Shown piece after piece: positions 9,730 to 22,800 of a stretch of 64,000 bases of DNA. The position numbers and the translations under genes were made by a program. This DNA is from Ciona savignyi. Its lineage: Eukaryota > Chordata > Ascidiacea > Phlebobranchia > Cionidae. A model generated the notes under the pieces. The model had not been told where the DNA came from, made no database searches, and worked only from the letters and a program-made list of their open reading frames with translations. Every line of letters starts with the position of its first letter. The stretch's first letter is position 1. The DNA is taken from the NCBI GenBank assembly GCA_000149265.1, contig CH003018.1, positions 1,218,463 through 1,282,462 on the forward strand. Direction: 5' to 3'.

Positions 9730-12700
9730 ATGGCAACATTATTTTTGCCGTTTATAAATGCATGCATAATTGTTTTTGTCATATTACCAATCAGACTATT
9801 TTTTCTCAATATTTATGTGAGCCCAGAGTGCGTGTATATGAAATGTAACACTTACGTGCTATAAAGACCATTGCAGCCGACAAAGTCGACGGTAATTGCT
9901 GTAGGCCACAATTCAAGCGGAGCGTGAAAATGTCTCATATCGAGAATCTCAATTTACTGGAAATGAAGCGCAATTTGGGGTTTCTACTGACAAGTTACTA
10001 TTAGCTCATTTTTATGCATTTGCAGATGTTATCTTCTGGTCTTACAAGTCAAGAAAATACACATCCCGCGACGACAAACGTGACAGATAATGTGACAGCA
10101 GGTAAAGGCATAAAACATTCGGACATTGTAGTTTACGTGAAATGTTTAACTTTTCGCTCAGAAATTCGTGTACATAAATACACCTGTCGAGTGAGTGTTT
10201 GTTAAATATGTTTATCTCTAACTAATTACATCCCGATACCATATATGTAAAATAAGTGCTATAAGTACACTGTGGTATATATTAAACTTATCTGAAATTA
10301 AACATTCCATAACAAAATATTTCCAAGCACATTTATCCTCAGAGACACCTGCAAGTCCGAATAATTTTGAGAAAGGATGCATCGCGTACAGGTAAGCTTC
10401 TCAAATTACATCACAGCTATTTAATATGACAAAGATTGAACTTTAGATTATACGCGGCGAATCACACGAATAAGCGCCTTGCATTCGAGAGAATTATGAC
10501 GTCACAAGAAGCGTGCCAAGTGGTGTATTTCTGCCAACTCGAAACTAAGATTGGTGAGTCATCGCGACGCCAAAGGTTTGAATTAAAAAAAACGATAAAC
10601 ATTTTTCGTAGTAAACACACTGCATGTATTGAATCAAATGGAAGTAACAATTAATTGGCCTTGTCCTAAAGGATCCAAGATGTGACCGAATTGTATACAT
10701 CAAAAGCGAAATTAATTCGACAAAGTAGATGTTTAATAATAAATATTTTTTCGTCTGAAATAAGTTAGTTATGTTAGAATGTGTAGCAAATATAGGGTGG
10801 TTACATAAAAAATAATCTAGAACGAGTTTTTAAATGCAAATTACAAGCCGAGTGATAAAATCAAATTTTAAAGTAATACCAACGTCCAAAATACATAAGT
10901 ACTACTGTTTTAATTATTGTCTACACACAGATGAGGTTTTGTCCAAGTATCATAGACGCACTTGGAACTTGCTTTCCTCAATCTGCAAGCGGGGAAAAGG
11001 TTTCGGTCGCTTGCCTTGCTGAATTGAATGGGGTTCAATACAACACATCTGGTAACGGCGGCGCATTATTAGCTTCTTGTTATTTTGATTTGTCGTGCAA
11101 AGATAGTGTGGATCATACTCCGTCAGTGCTATGCATATTTGTATTTTTTACATATTTGGCCCTTGATATGATGACTGAGCTAAGTTACGTATATGTATTT
11201 TTTACATATTTGGGCCTTAGATGACCGAGCCAAGTTTCGAACCGTGATAAGCTAGTCACTATGTCCGCATTTTAAATAGAAATCGGTCGAGCTAGTCATT
11301 TGGGCACACGAGTTCATATTGTGACTTTTTTCATCTGGCCAACTTTCGAACGACATCAGGGACGCTTTTATTGCGAAGGACAAATAGTAATTCAAATCTG
11401 AGTTTACTAAAATTTTGTGTCATAACATTAAAAAGTGGACGTTGGTATAGTTAATTTTATTTGAAATGTGATACACACTATTTTAGATACAGTGACGAGA
11501 AAATGTTTAGAAGGCGGCAGATGGGAAAATCGATCGCAGTACAGTTGTCGGGCCATTCTTGACGAGGTATCCATTGTTTTGGCTAAGTTTTATAGTTTGC
11601 ATGATGCGAATGTGCATACGAATGTAATAGTTTGATATGGGCATTTGTTAAATAGTTAGTATGTATATTCGGCAGATTGTTTGTAAAGACATTGTGGAAT
11701 TCGTCAAAACTTATGGTTTTACTCCAAAAGAGGTAAGACTGCATGATTAATCTAAAATACATTGATACATTTTCTACGTATGAGCTCGTTGTAATTTTTT
11801 ATGTTCTAAGGTAACGAACTTACTTTTAACGCTTCCACATAAATCTGTTTTAACACTATATTGACAAATAAGGTGACCATACCGCTTTCTGTTTGTCAGA
11901 TTTGGTCACAGATCGTGATAATTGTTCTTTTAATAGTTAGGAAGTTATGGTAAAATGTTTAAGTATAATAAAACAATTAGCCATTAAGCTAAATGCTTTC
12001 TGCATTTTGTTACGTTAAAGCTAGCTGCACACTTTAGTAATAGATGCATGCTGCTGACCTCCTAACCGACCTAAACTAAAGGAAATAATTATTTTATTCT
12101 TATAATTAAAAAACTACTTTCAGAAACAACCATGTGAAGTCCACTTTTCCAATGTTATTAAGATATCATTATCTGGCAGGGGGATCTCTCTTTGTTCTTT
12201 GATGATTGCATTTGTTGTATTTTGTTCGATCAGGTATGGTTGAATGAGTGTTGTTTGGTTTTCATTGGACCGGCTGATCGCTCATACGTGACTTCTTATT
12301 AGACTAAATACACAATTGTTTGTATGGAGTTGTGGGAAATATACCACAGTTAACAAATTACTAAAAATTCATTGTTATATACTAAATTTTTATAAATTAA
12401 TTTGTGTGGCAACTAGTTGTACTTTGATACGTACAATACCAACATTCGTACAACACTTTGTTTGCGACAATTAGTTGAAATAATCCCCTTTTAAAAATTC
12501 ATGTACTCGGGTCATGGCCAGACAGTTGTCTGATTCAATCTTTACCCTAAGTTCACCATAACCACCTTTTACGTAGTAGTGTCCTTGGGCAATGCACTTA
12601 AGGAAAGTTGCCTTGATTTGGTGGATTATTATAAACTTTGTGTTATATTCAATAATAAACATACTGCAACAGCTTAGGTGGCCTGACTGTGGGTACACGG

Positions 12701-15700
12701 TAATTTGAAACGACTGCTGTTATTCTACATACGGGGATGCACTGGAGTATGTCGCATTTTCTATAGTGGTTATTCACTGCGTGTGGTATTCCCTAGAATG
12801 GATCACGATCTTTAATTCTTTTTACACTTTTAGATCTCAATGGATATACAGAACTGGATCTTTATACATCATTCATTGGAATTTCGTTATATCTTTGATG
12901 TTGCGCAACATTCTTTGGATATGTTTATATGTTTTCATGGGGTCCGACAACAACACACGTAATACGGTAAAGTCACACAGCTTATACCTCAATTTTTAAT
13001 AACCAGTGTATGATAAACAGTTTCAAAGCTCTGTGTTTTAACTATAACCAAATTATATTGGATACACATATCCGTGCATCAAAAGCAGTAGGCCTAAAAT
13101 AAAACTAAATTGTAAAAATATTAAAATTCGTATCAATTAAAGTAATTATGATTATATACATTGATCTGATCTTTACTGGGTAAACGGGGTAGTGTAAAGG
13201 GCGCAGGACCTCGTGACCATTATTTTTAGTTAGATAGAACTTGATAACGCCATCGCTTAAATGGAACTGGTATCATAAAACCAACCCCAACAAAATGTCG
13301 TTAAGTGGTTTAGAGGCGCTCGAATGTTCTCGCGTTTCCAACGCAGCGTATTGAGCGGGTGCTGAACGATTTACACTTGATCCATGCCAATTTTGTGATG
13401 TTATGACGACTACATTTTACGTAGAACATTTTTTAAGATCATAATTGCTTATAAACTGTGCTAAATTCTTTAACCGTTGTAGTCGTCGATTTTAGAAATA
13501 AATTAGACCACCTGAAATAAAATTTACAATGATAACTATAGGTGCTGTAGATATTAAAGAACAAATTATGCATTACTTTAAATGAGAAAATTATTAGGTT
13601 TCCGGTGAACTTACACTTAACAACAGGCAATTTTTAAGTGTAAGTTCAGCGGAAAAAGTCGTACAAAAAATTCTCCCAACTAAAGATCCAAAGATGCCAC
13701 GCATAATTTTATGTCTAAAAAAGTACTTCCTCTGTTGTATAGGCCCACTGTGTTAATTGAAAATGTGTACTGTATTTGCAAACGAGGCAATCGCGTCGTT
13801 TAAAAGGTAACTGTAATAGTTTTTTTGGACCGAAATATTCGTTGATTAAATCGAAAACAAGAAAAACCTAAAAAATATTTTTATTTCAATGCGGGCATTT
13901 ATTTTTAACATCTGATTTAAAAAGGTTAGAATGTTCTAACGCAAAAAGTCAAAATAATGTTGTGCATCGCTATATCTAACTTGTTTGCAGGTGTTGTGTC
14001 CGGGACTTGTTACAATATTCAATTATTCACAAACGACGAGCTACTGCTGGATGTTCCTGGAGGGAATATACCTCCACCGGTATGTGGCAGTGCAAATTTT
14101 CAATGATGACAAGTTGTCTTGGAGGTTTTACGTTACTGTTGGTTGGGGTATGCTCAAGTGTAACATTATCCGCAAGCAGCACGGTCTATTTTACAATGTA
14201 CATTATACGCAGGTGTCCCTGTGTTGATAATATGCGCATGGGCGGGAGCAAAGTCCTTTCTCGATAATGGTACATGCTGGTTGCCTGGTCAAAACACGAG
14301 CAGTGCTGATTATATTTTTAAAGTTCCAGTCTTGCTTGCATTGTTGGTAAGTTACACAATCTGATAGTCCTTGTTGCGTGCCAGCTACATGAGATAACGA
14401 GCATCCACAGCAGCTTAAAGTGAGTTAGTTAAGGAGATTCCACCTGTTTTTGTTATCAAATTAATGCCATGCCCCGGGCTAAAGTAAACATAGAACAGAC
14501 TGATTTCTAGGATAAACAAAATGAGAAAGAAATGGGCTATAATGTAAGTGCTTTGTACAGTAATGGATTTATCCACCGCAAGTTAAAACAAGTATCTCGA
14601 TTGGTGGCTATATTAAGGCTTACCTTATTGGCAGTAACGTAGCATGCCGCTAAAACCTAACTAATAGTCTTGTACGTTTGATATTCAAATTAAATATAGA
14701 ATACGTGTGTTTTATTTATTCAACTTGCTGCATTGTTTCGGATTTTCTAAACACATATTTTACAGATTAACTTTGTAATCATGGTTAATGTCATTCGAAT
14801 ACTGATATCCAAATTGTGCAACCCTCCGGACCGAAGAACTAGGGATTCCTTTGTTGAAAGAACGCATTACTTTAAAACTGCAAAAGCGGCATTGGTCTTA
14901 TTTCCGTTGCTCGGTTTGACTTACATTCTATTTCTAATCAGTCCTGGGTATGGAACTAAAGGAGAAACTGCTTTTTTATATATCAACACAATTTTGGACT
15001 CGTTTCAGGTGAGGTGCTCCGTAAATAATTTAAATATAATTTGTCCACCTCCTTGTTATAGATTACGTAAGCCTGCATGGTGACTTTCGCTAATTATAAA
15101 CCCAAACAGGCTTACTATGTTTCAATTATTGTATTAGTTGTTTAAGAGGATAAGATAATTAACCGGGCGGTAAGCGCTGGATTTCCATGTTAACATTACT
15201 AGTGTAGAATATATACAGCCTACATTATATATCTCCCGATGAATAATATTTAACTACTAGGTATTGTAATTGCTATGATCAAACTAACAGCCTACATATA
15301 AAAAAGTTATACCCGGGTCATTTTACGTGGCTCAAAATTTTCTGCGCGGGATTCATGCTCAAGAGTAAAATAAATTCCGAAAAAAAAACTAAACTTGACT
15401 GTATGTCGGCGTGCCATGATTTTGTAACGGCTAACTAAACTCAAAAATGTTTATTGTTTTATGCAAAGGGGTTTTTCGTGTGTGTTATCTACTATTACGC
15501 CCACCACGATATTCAAGTGGTGATGGCAAAGAAAATGAAACAGATGAGATCTTGGATGATTCGCCCATGCGCGAAAGAAGATGACACAGGCATGTTAAGC
15601 TTTGTTTTATTTTTAAATTTGGAATGTAACAATGTGATATCTAGATCTTAGATCCTCAAAAAGTGTATCATAGAAATTTTAGGCCGTTGCTTTCAAAGAA

Positions 15701-16248
15701 TATAGGGAATTTTACTTGGTCGAATAATAGTAGCACTGAAAGAGGGATCGAGCATATATGAAATTGTGAAAAACTCCTTATATTTAAATTATATCCGCGG
15801 TAATATTGTCACATTTAGCTCTGGTAAAGCTTTTTGTTCACGAATTATTTAATTTAAGAAAAAAACTGAAATTGGAAAAAAATACCTGGTATATATTTTT
15901 GTAAAAAATAGTTTAAAGCAAGTTTAAACACCACTATTCCTTTGAATATTCACTTGCTTTAAATAAATTCAATCTTGTTGTTTTTGAAGTAAACTTTTGA
16001 ACGAAGAAGGACTTAAATTGGGTTGCTAAGGACTCAGGGGACATTATTCATATTAACGTTGAACGACTGGTCATTATACCACAATCTTCAAAATTCTTAT
16101 TTTCATAGAAATGAATTCTCGGAGACGAACATCGAACTTTGAGCAATCAAGTGTTCGACAAACAGCTGATGGAAACGCATCCACAGCTACAGCTAACATT
16201 GAATCAGAGGATTTGCTTAACAAAAGTAACTATTGCACCAGATTATGA
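9730..16248 (+). CDS. CRHR: Class B (secretin-family) GPCR, corticotropin-releasing-hormone receptor type
   Basis: Exons: 9730-9816 (candidate signal peptide), 10026-10101, 10343-10391, 10447-10553, 10931-11058, 11487-11566, 11676-11732, 12124-12233, 12834-12966, 13991-14147, 14213-14346, 14766-15008, 15469-15589 and 16109-16248 (TGA stop). The hormone-binding domain has FCPSIIDALGTCFPQS, GVQYNTSG and CLEGGRWENRSQYSC, closely following vertebrate CRH receptors. The core shows HWNFVISLMLRNILW (TM2), CWMFLEGIYLHRYV (TM3), WGVPVLIICAW (TM4), INFVIMVNVIRIL (TM5), LVLFPLLGLTYILF (TM6) and ILDSFQGFFVCV (TM7). Such receptors bind CRH/urocortin-like peptides at the plasma membrane and signal mainly through Gs and cAMP. 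Phases agree from exon 10931 to the stop, the last intron using a GC donor. The 10553/10931 junction is out of phase, so an exon, boundary or base is missing there. A related diuretic-hormone-type receptor is the alternative. Confidence 0.86.
11137..11240. repeat. Tandem duplication of about 52 bases in a receptor intron
   Basis: Two adjacent copies share TGTATTTTTTACATATTTGG followed by CCTT, GATGA, GAGC and AAGTT landmarks, with small differences. It lies in the intron after the hormone-receptor-domain exon. Confidence 0.7.
12470..12700 (+). mobile_element. Diverged SINE fragment
   Basis: The segment contains TGTCCTTGGGCAATGCACTTA and a following GTTGCCTTGAT that match the body of the SINEs at 7392 and 26202, in the same orientation. 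The head and tail are not recognisable. It sits in the intron between the TM1 and TM2 exons of the receptor. Confidence 0.55.
13599..13655. repeat. Inverted repeat able to form a long hairpin
   Basis: The 22-base arm at 13599-13620 (with GAACTTACACTTAA) is the reverse complement of 13634-13655 apart from one mismatch, with a 13-base spacer. It lies in the intron before the TM3 exon of the receptor gene. Confidence 0.85.
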
Positions 16249-16814
16249 ACAAGACTGAACACAAAGATTCAAATTTGATACAACACAAGCGTATTGAATC
16301 TACCAGTTTCGTGACAAACCGGATGCCTGGGAAATGTCAAGGCGACCTACACTCTCTTATTAGATACATTTTTAGAATTAAATTGCCGTTCATACCGTTT
16401 AGTTCCTATTAAGAGTTCAATATACATCATTGTCCTTTACGACTATGTGTATCCACATTTCTCCTAAAGTTCCGTTACCTTTTGCGCATATATAATATTA
16501 AGTTAGTCACCTTATCAAAACTGTGTAGATAGCAATAACTGTTCCTGTGGACCGGAGTTTTTAGTGGATCAGTTCACTTTAAATCATACTCTTGTAAAGA
16601 TTTTTTTATTGTTGTCACTCTAATTACAAAACATTAACTTTGCTGTGGCCTAACGGCAGAGCGCTCAGTGTGGTTGGTAAAAGTAAACAATTTTCAAAGA
16701 TAATAAGCAGAAATGGAGTTCAGTTATTGCCGTGACTTTTATATTACTGAAATACAAAAAATCCACAACCTAATAATTTGCTTTTGGAAATACATTACTT
16801 TATGATATAATGCA
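16249..16814. other. Shared 3' flank of the receptor gene and RBBP6
   Basis: Convergent 3' ends meet here. TTTATT at 16605-16610 is a possible poly(A) signal for RBBP6 on the minus strand. A tRNA-like A-box string (GTGGCCTAACGGCAGAGCGC, about 16645-16664) suggests a truncated SINE head. Nothing else recognised. Confidence 0.5.
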
Positions 16815-19800
16815 TTAGCTGTCCGAGCCAGAATTTGATTGAAAGTCATCTATTGGGCGATGTTTTCTTTTCCGATGTTTCTTCCTTTTTTTCCCGTGAT
16901 TACGAGACCGCTCACGTGAGCCGCTATCATATGAAACGCGTCGCTTTCGTTGGGTGTCTTCATCTCGGTAATTCCGATCACGGCGATCTCTGGATCGATC
17001 ATGTCGAGACTTTCGCTCCCGTTCACCACGATCCGAGCTGCTGCTGCGTCCGCGGCGTCTGCGTTTTCTCTCATTTTCCGAATCAACTTCACTCTTTCGT
17101 TTCTTTCGAATTCTTTGGTCAGGAGACATTGAATCGGTTTTGCGTTTGTCTACATTTTTCATGTCAGATTTCAATTGATAAGATTTTGTGTTCACGTCAT
17201 GTAGTTTTTCATTAGGAACTGCGTAGTTACCCTTTGAATTCTCCAAATCATCTGAGGAATCGTTTGCGAATTTCTTTTTGTGCTTATGCTTTCGCTTCTT
17301 CTTTTTCTTTTTCTTCTTTTTCTTATCGGCTTTATCTGACAAGGACTCAGTATTGCTAAAACCAGATAGCGGTTCAAGATCTAATGCATCTTGGTCTGGA
17401 TAACAATCTTGAGCATCGCGGGAAGATACTGTGGACGATTTCATCGACTTATCTTGTGATCGATCATCGTCTCCGCCTGCACTCGAATCTTTATTCCCAG
17501 CAATGGACACTTTACGGGTTTTAATATTTTCATCTTGTTTTGAAAGAGTGATGACCATCCTAGCATCAGAGGACTTCGACGATTCGAACTCATCCACAGA
17601 TTTCACTTGTTCATCGTGATGCGGCTTCCTTTTAATCCGAATCTTTCTGGTTTTGTTTCCAACATCGCCTGATGCATTATCATCTCTCTTGTTATCTTCA
17701 TCTGATTCTTCCCATCTAAATAAATGCAAATTTCGGAGTAAATTGTTAGTTTTAAAAAATTGAAATAATGATTTGTTTATAAAAAGGCAAGTTCAGCATG
17801 TTACAAAATGGGAGTTTTAGTAGATAAAAAATGAATTGAAGATATTAGAATCTAATTTACCTCGATTTTGGAAGATTAATTTTAACTAATTCATCTCCAG
17901 TAGGTGGCGGTGCAGTTCCATCATATTCCACCAACTTCTCCGAATTGCTCTTATCTTTCCTCCTTCTTTGTGACGTCACCTTGCCTTTGTCGACGCCGTG
18001 CGCAGTAGATTTAGATTTATGCGGCTTAACTGCAAAGGCAGGAGTTATGAGATTGCTTAGTCTTTGTTTGGCCTCCACTGATAACATTTCTTTTGTTTTG
18101 CGTCTCGATTTTCCAGTTTCTGCAGGAGGAACATTTTCCACCGAAGTTTTCACTTCTTTGCTGGGAGCAGTGCTGGAGAAGATGATTGGAGATGGGCCAC
18201 GTTTGGTTTCCTTTAATTGTGGAACAGGAATAATTTTGTTTGTTGGTTTATGATCACCCGAACCCTTTAAAACTTCATTATTGGAGTTTCCATTTTCCAA
18301 TACAGTTAGAGCTGAATCCTCCGAGTGTTCCTTTAAATGAGGGGTTTCAGACTGAAGAACGTTGCATGTTATTGCTTCAGTTGCATCATCGTTATTGGAA
18401 GACTCTAGTTTAATTTTTCCTTCTTTCACATCATCATTTATCTGTTTATTACTTTCAATTACTTTTGACGGTGATTTATCCAACGTGGCAACTGCACCTT
18501 CGATAATTTCCATTTGATTTTGTTTTTCCACATCAGGTATTCCAGATATCTCCGTTTTATCAGGCATGGAAATATCATCAACCTTAGTTAATTTTTCCAA
18601 TGGAGTAGTAAGTAGATTTTCTTTGTTTTTGTCTGATTTTGCATTATGACTTTCTGGTATCACTTCACTCACATTAGCTTCTTTGCTTTGCTTGTTATCC
18701 ACAGTAGACATGCTTTTTATTGTAATTGATATTTTCTTCTTCGCAGATATAGGCTTCACTTGTGACGTTTCATTGATCAATTTAACAGACTTGGCCGATT
18801 TTGTCGAATCGACTTTTGATTTTGTTGAATCTACAACAGTCGAATTTTCAGATTTTGACTTTGATTTCAGAGACTGATCCGTTTCACGTCTATTCTGTTT
18901 GTTCCGTCTTTCATCATCTCGAGTTCTTGATCCATGTCTTCGCGACCCTTTTGGCTGAGACTTCGTTTCCCGTTTTTTAACATCTCTTTTATTCCCACGT
19001 TTATCATCTCTGATTCGACGAGATTCACTTTTCTTAACAACAACATCTTCTATATCATCAGGCGGCGGCCTTTCGTCACGAACTGGAGTTGCATCTCCGT
19101 CATCATCGACATGATTCACATGTTGGCTGTCTTGCTTGTCATCTCGCCTTCGCCTGTCATCGCGTCGACCACGGTTTCTAACCCACTGCTCGTTGTCCTG
19201 TTTCCGTCTGTAACGAGCGCTGTCAGACATAGCCGCTGGCTGTAGCCTGCTTCCAACTGCAGAGTAGAACTCATTGTTATTATCTTGTGGCTTATATGGC
19301 TCCACTGGAGCCTGTTGGGTTAAATAAGAATGTGTAGCGTCACCACGCCACCGCCCTCTCATCGGAGGTAGTACTGGGTTGGAAGTACCAGGAGGAGACG
19401 GTGATCGGGAATAACGAGGTTGGATGAACCGGTCGTATGGTGGTGGAGGCATGATGCCTCTCTCATACCAATCCCTCTCATATGCTTGTCTGTAATGAGC
19501 ATACAAAGCTTGATCTCTTTCAAAATCGGCAGCTTCTTTAGAGGGGAGACCTGGTATAGACGGGTCAGTTCCAATGACAGGAATGGATGGACGAGGTTTG
19601 AATTGACGCGTGTTGCGATGATCATTACGGGAATGCCCCCTTGCTCGACCTCGTCTATCCCGGGGTGATAATGAACGTGAAATACTCCGGCTGTAATTTC
19701 TGTAATTATGAAGTTATGAATAACCTTTCAGTAATAACCAAATAAATTAATTACAGTTAATAATTGAAGTAAGCAGTCTACTATAAAGCTTCTGAACATT

Positions 19801-22800
19801 TGGTTGTCTAGAACGACAAATGTGTTTATCTAAGGTCGTTTCCTACCGTATAAACTGGATTCGGTAAAAAAGTGGATACTAAGCATTCATGATACATAAC
19901 GCTTATACAAAGTGTGGACAGTCTAACCTGCTTCGCGGAGGAGATTTATATTTCCGTTTTGAAGCACGAGCTCGGCCTCTGCTTTGATCCCGCGAATGAG
20001 ATCTGCTTCGTCGGTGAGATTTCTTTGAACGTTTCTCCTTTCTACGAGGTGACCGACTTGAACTACTTGACCTGGAACGATGGTTGGATGAGTCGGATGG
20101 TATAGACGGAATGAGTCACGGCAAACTGTAACCCACCACGACGATCCAGTGTATGATGAGTACGATGATGATGAAGAACTGGTCGACCCGGAATCACTCA
20201 ATGAACTTCGGGAGTAACTTCTGTGGAGAAATGTAATTTAAAGTTAATATTTCCTAATTATGTTGCTCTGATATAATATAAAAATATACTGAAACATAGA
20301 AAGCAGTTTCACGTAAACAATAAAGTTAGAAAGCAATAGACAATTGCACCTTCGGGACCGATGTCTATTTGATTTCGATCGATTTCTAGAAAATTCATCA
20401 AATAATAGATCTGCTTTAGTGCGATGTCTTCTCCTGTCATCCCTCCTCTTGGGTCGGTCATTAGTGTGGCTGCTCCTTGTCTTGCTGCTCGGTGGTACTT
20501 GGCTGCATTGTTTTGATTCAATGATTACATTTGGGGACATCCATCAACAAGAAGGAATTTAATTTAATTAAAACAAATTGCTAAAGAATTTTATTTCTAT
20601 ACTTGCTTGAGGTACATACCTGATGGAAGGAACTACTGACATTATGCCTGTCACTGCTGGTAAACCTGGGTGGAATATATATATCATTACTAATGTGTGG
20701 AAATAACTTTAGGGTAGTAAGTGCATAAAAAAGACAAAAAATATCACACATTTTTGTATCGTATAATACTACCAAACTGGTAAACTAAACAAAATATTGC
20801 TTCCTTATGAATTGATTCTTTTACGCTTTATGTTTTGATTTTCTATTAAAACCATAGTTTATGCGACTAGTCTACAGTTCTTCATGTGTGGAAATGTGAA
20901 AGCAGTTGAATAAAAATTTAAGATAAAAGGATGTCATTTATAAGTGCTGATTTTGTAGTAGCACACATGCTTACTTGCTGGTGGTCTAACAGCTGACTGA
21001 ATGTTGATTCCTGGTGGTGGGATGGAGTGGGTGAATTGTGGGGGAGGCTGGCTGAACGGAAGGCTGCCAAGATGGGGAAAAAATGGGGGGAATGGGAATG
21101 GAGGAGGAGGTCGTTGGAAGAGTTGAGATGCTGCCTGCAACAATTTATACGGAAATATAAGATATGAATAAAACAACTACATATAATTAGTCCTCTAATA
21201 TATTTGCAGTTTTGATTACAGATATACCATAAGCAAGTTATAAAGACATGGAAGGATAATTTACAATTTTTTTACTCAAAACTATATAAAAGGATAAGAA
21301 TAGAGCATATCATGTTTATTTTGGATACTTTTCAACATGGAAAAGTAGACTTGGTCACGTAGCGCGATTATCGTTAGTAAATAATATGAGTAATTTTGCC
21401 AACAAAAGTTAATAAAACTATTGCATACAATTACAATGTTGCAGAGTTTTTGTTTCATTTACTTGGATTAAGTAACATTCTATATATGCTTTGCCCATGA
21501 CCAAATTAACCAGTTCATTGCTGTTTTTGTTACAGTTTTTCTACTGTGGATAACAGCAATGTTCCAGTCATGTAAGGTGCACTACTAGAAGTAAATCTTT
21601 ATTTATAAATATAGTACCCCAGTTTCTTCCTAATTAATAGCTTACTTGTATGGCATTGGGTGGTGGCACGAGAATGGACTGTGGAAAACTGGCAGCTTGT
21701 GATGTGGGGGCCAATATAGGTGGCATGCCAGGCAGACTGGGTGGTGGGATGCTCATGTTCACTGGTGGAAGTACTGGAAGAGGGATAGCAGTTGTATTCA
21801 CTTCTGCTGCTTTTGGTAAAGAACTATCTGCAGTTGTATTTCTGATGACATTTTGTTCAACCTTTGAAGAGGGAGTGTTTGATTCTAACTTGGGTAAAGA
21901 CATAGTTGAAGTTTCATCCGTTTGCAGAATGTTTGAAGCGACCTCTGCTTTTTCAGTAGTATCCACGCCAAGTTGGGTGGCAGGTTCTAAATTGTCCTCT
22001 TGATCCGCTTCCTGTTGGACATTCTCTCCACTAGCAGGAAGTGGATGGATCCCATCAAGTTGTTTACTTACGTCGGATGTCTTTTTCTCTTCACTACAAC
22101 AAACTATATTATAAACACTGCTTGTTCTGGGCTTAATATAACATACAAACCTCGTTTCCATGAGTGGACGAACAACTTTGGCAGATGGAGGTGTGACTCC
22201 TGGAGGAACTGGCTCAACGACCACCACTGGCCTGAAATAAGATTTATTATTTGATGCTTACTTTCACACATGTGAATTTTAAATTTTGACTGCCACATTT
22301 GGCTCTCTCTATTAGTTTCTACTTTATTTAATGCAAAGTTATATTGCCAAATGTGTAAAAGTTCAAAAGGATGTTTTAAAACAAGTGGATGTTTATATGC
22401 TTTTGAAATTCTACAGCAGATGTAATATATAATACATTTTGTCTTATTTACTGAAACTAGATGTTATAGCAAGATTATCATATCATCATACTTTTCCTCA
22501 GTTGTATCAGGCGTGGAGTTGAACGTATAGTTCTCACTCTGTGGAGTGGCAACTGCGGACGACTGATTAGAAGGAGTGAATGAAGTAGAAGATTCAGCAT
22601 TTGTTTCGCCACCAAGTTTTATCCGGATTGGTTGGTTTGCTTCACTTGGCGATGAACTTCCAACTTCACGCTTCGACACGTTATATGCAGTGTTTACAAT
22701 TTGTTCAGTCTTCGCTTTCACCATGTATGCACCAGCAGATACCATGCGTTCGGAATTGCTTTGTGACTTTGGTGGTCCGTAGTTCACTTTCATTGGCTTT

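Noticed and set aside
13311..13370. tRNA-like sequence with GC-rich segments
   Set aside because: No consistent cloverleaf, and the T-loop is in the wrong place on either strand.
18934..19245. Plus-strand frames over 16835-20562 and 21650-22873
   Set aside because: These are shadows of the RBBP6 coding strand, produced by its repetitive serine/arginine/lysine codons.
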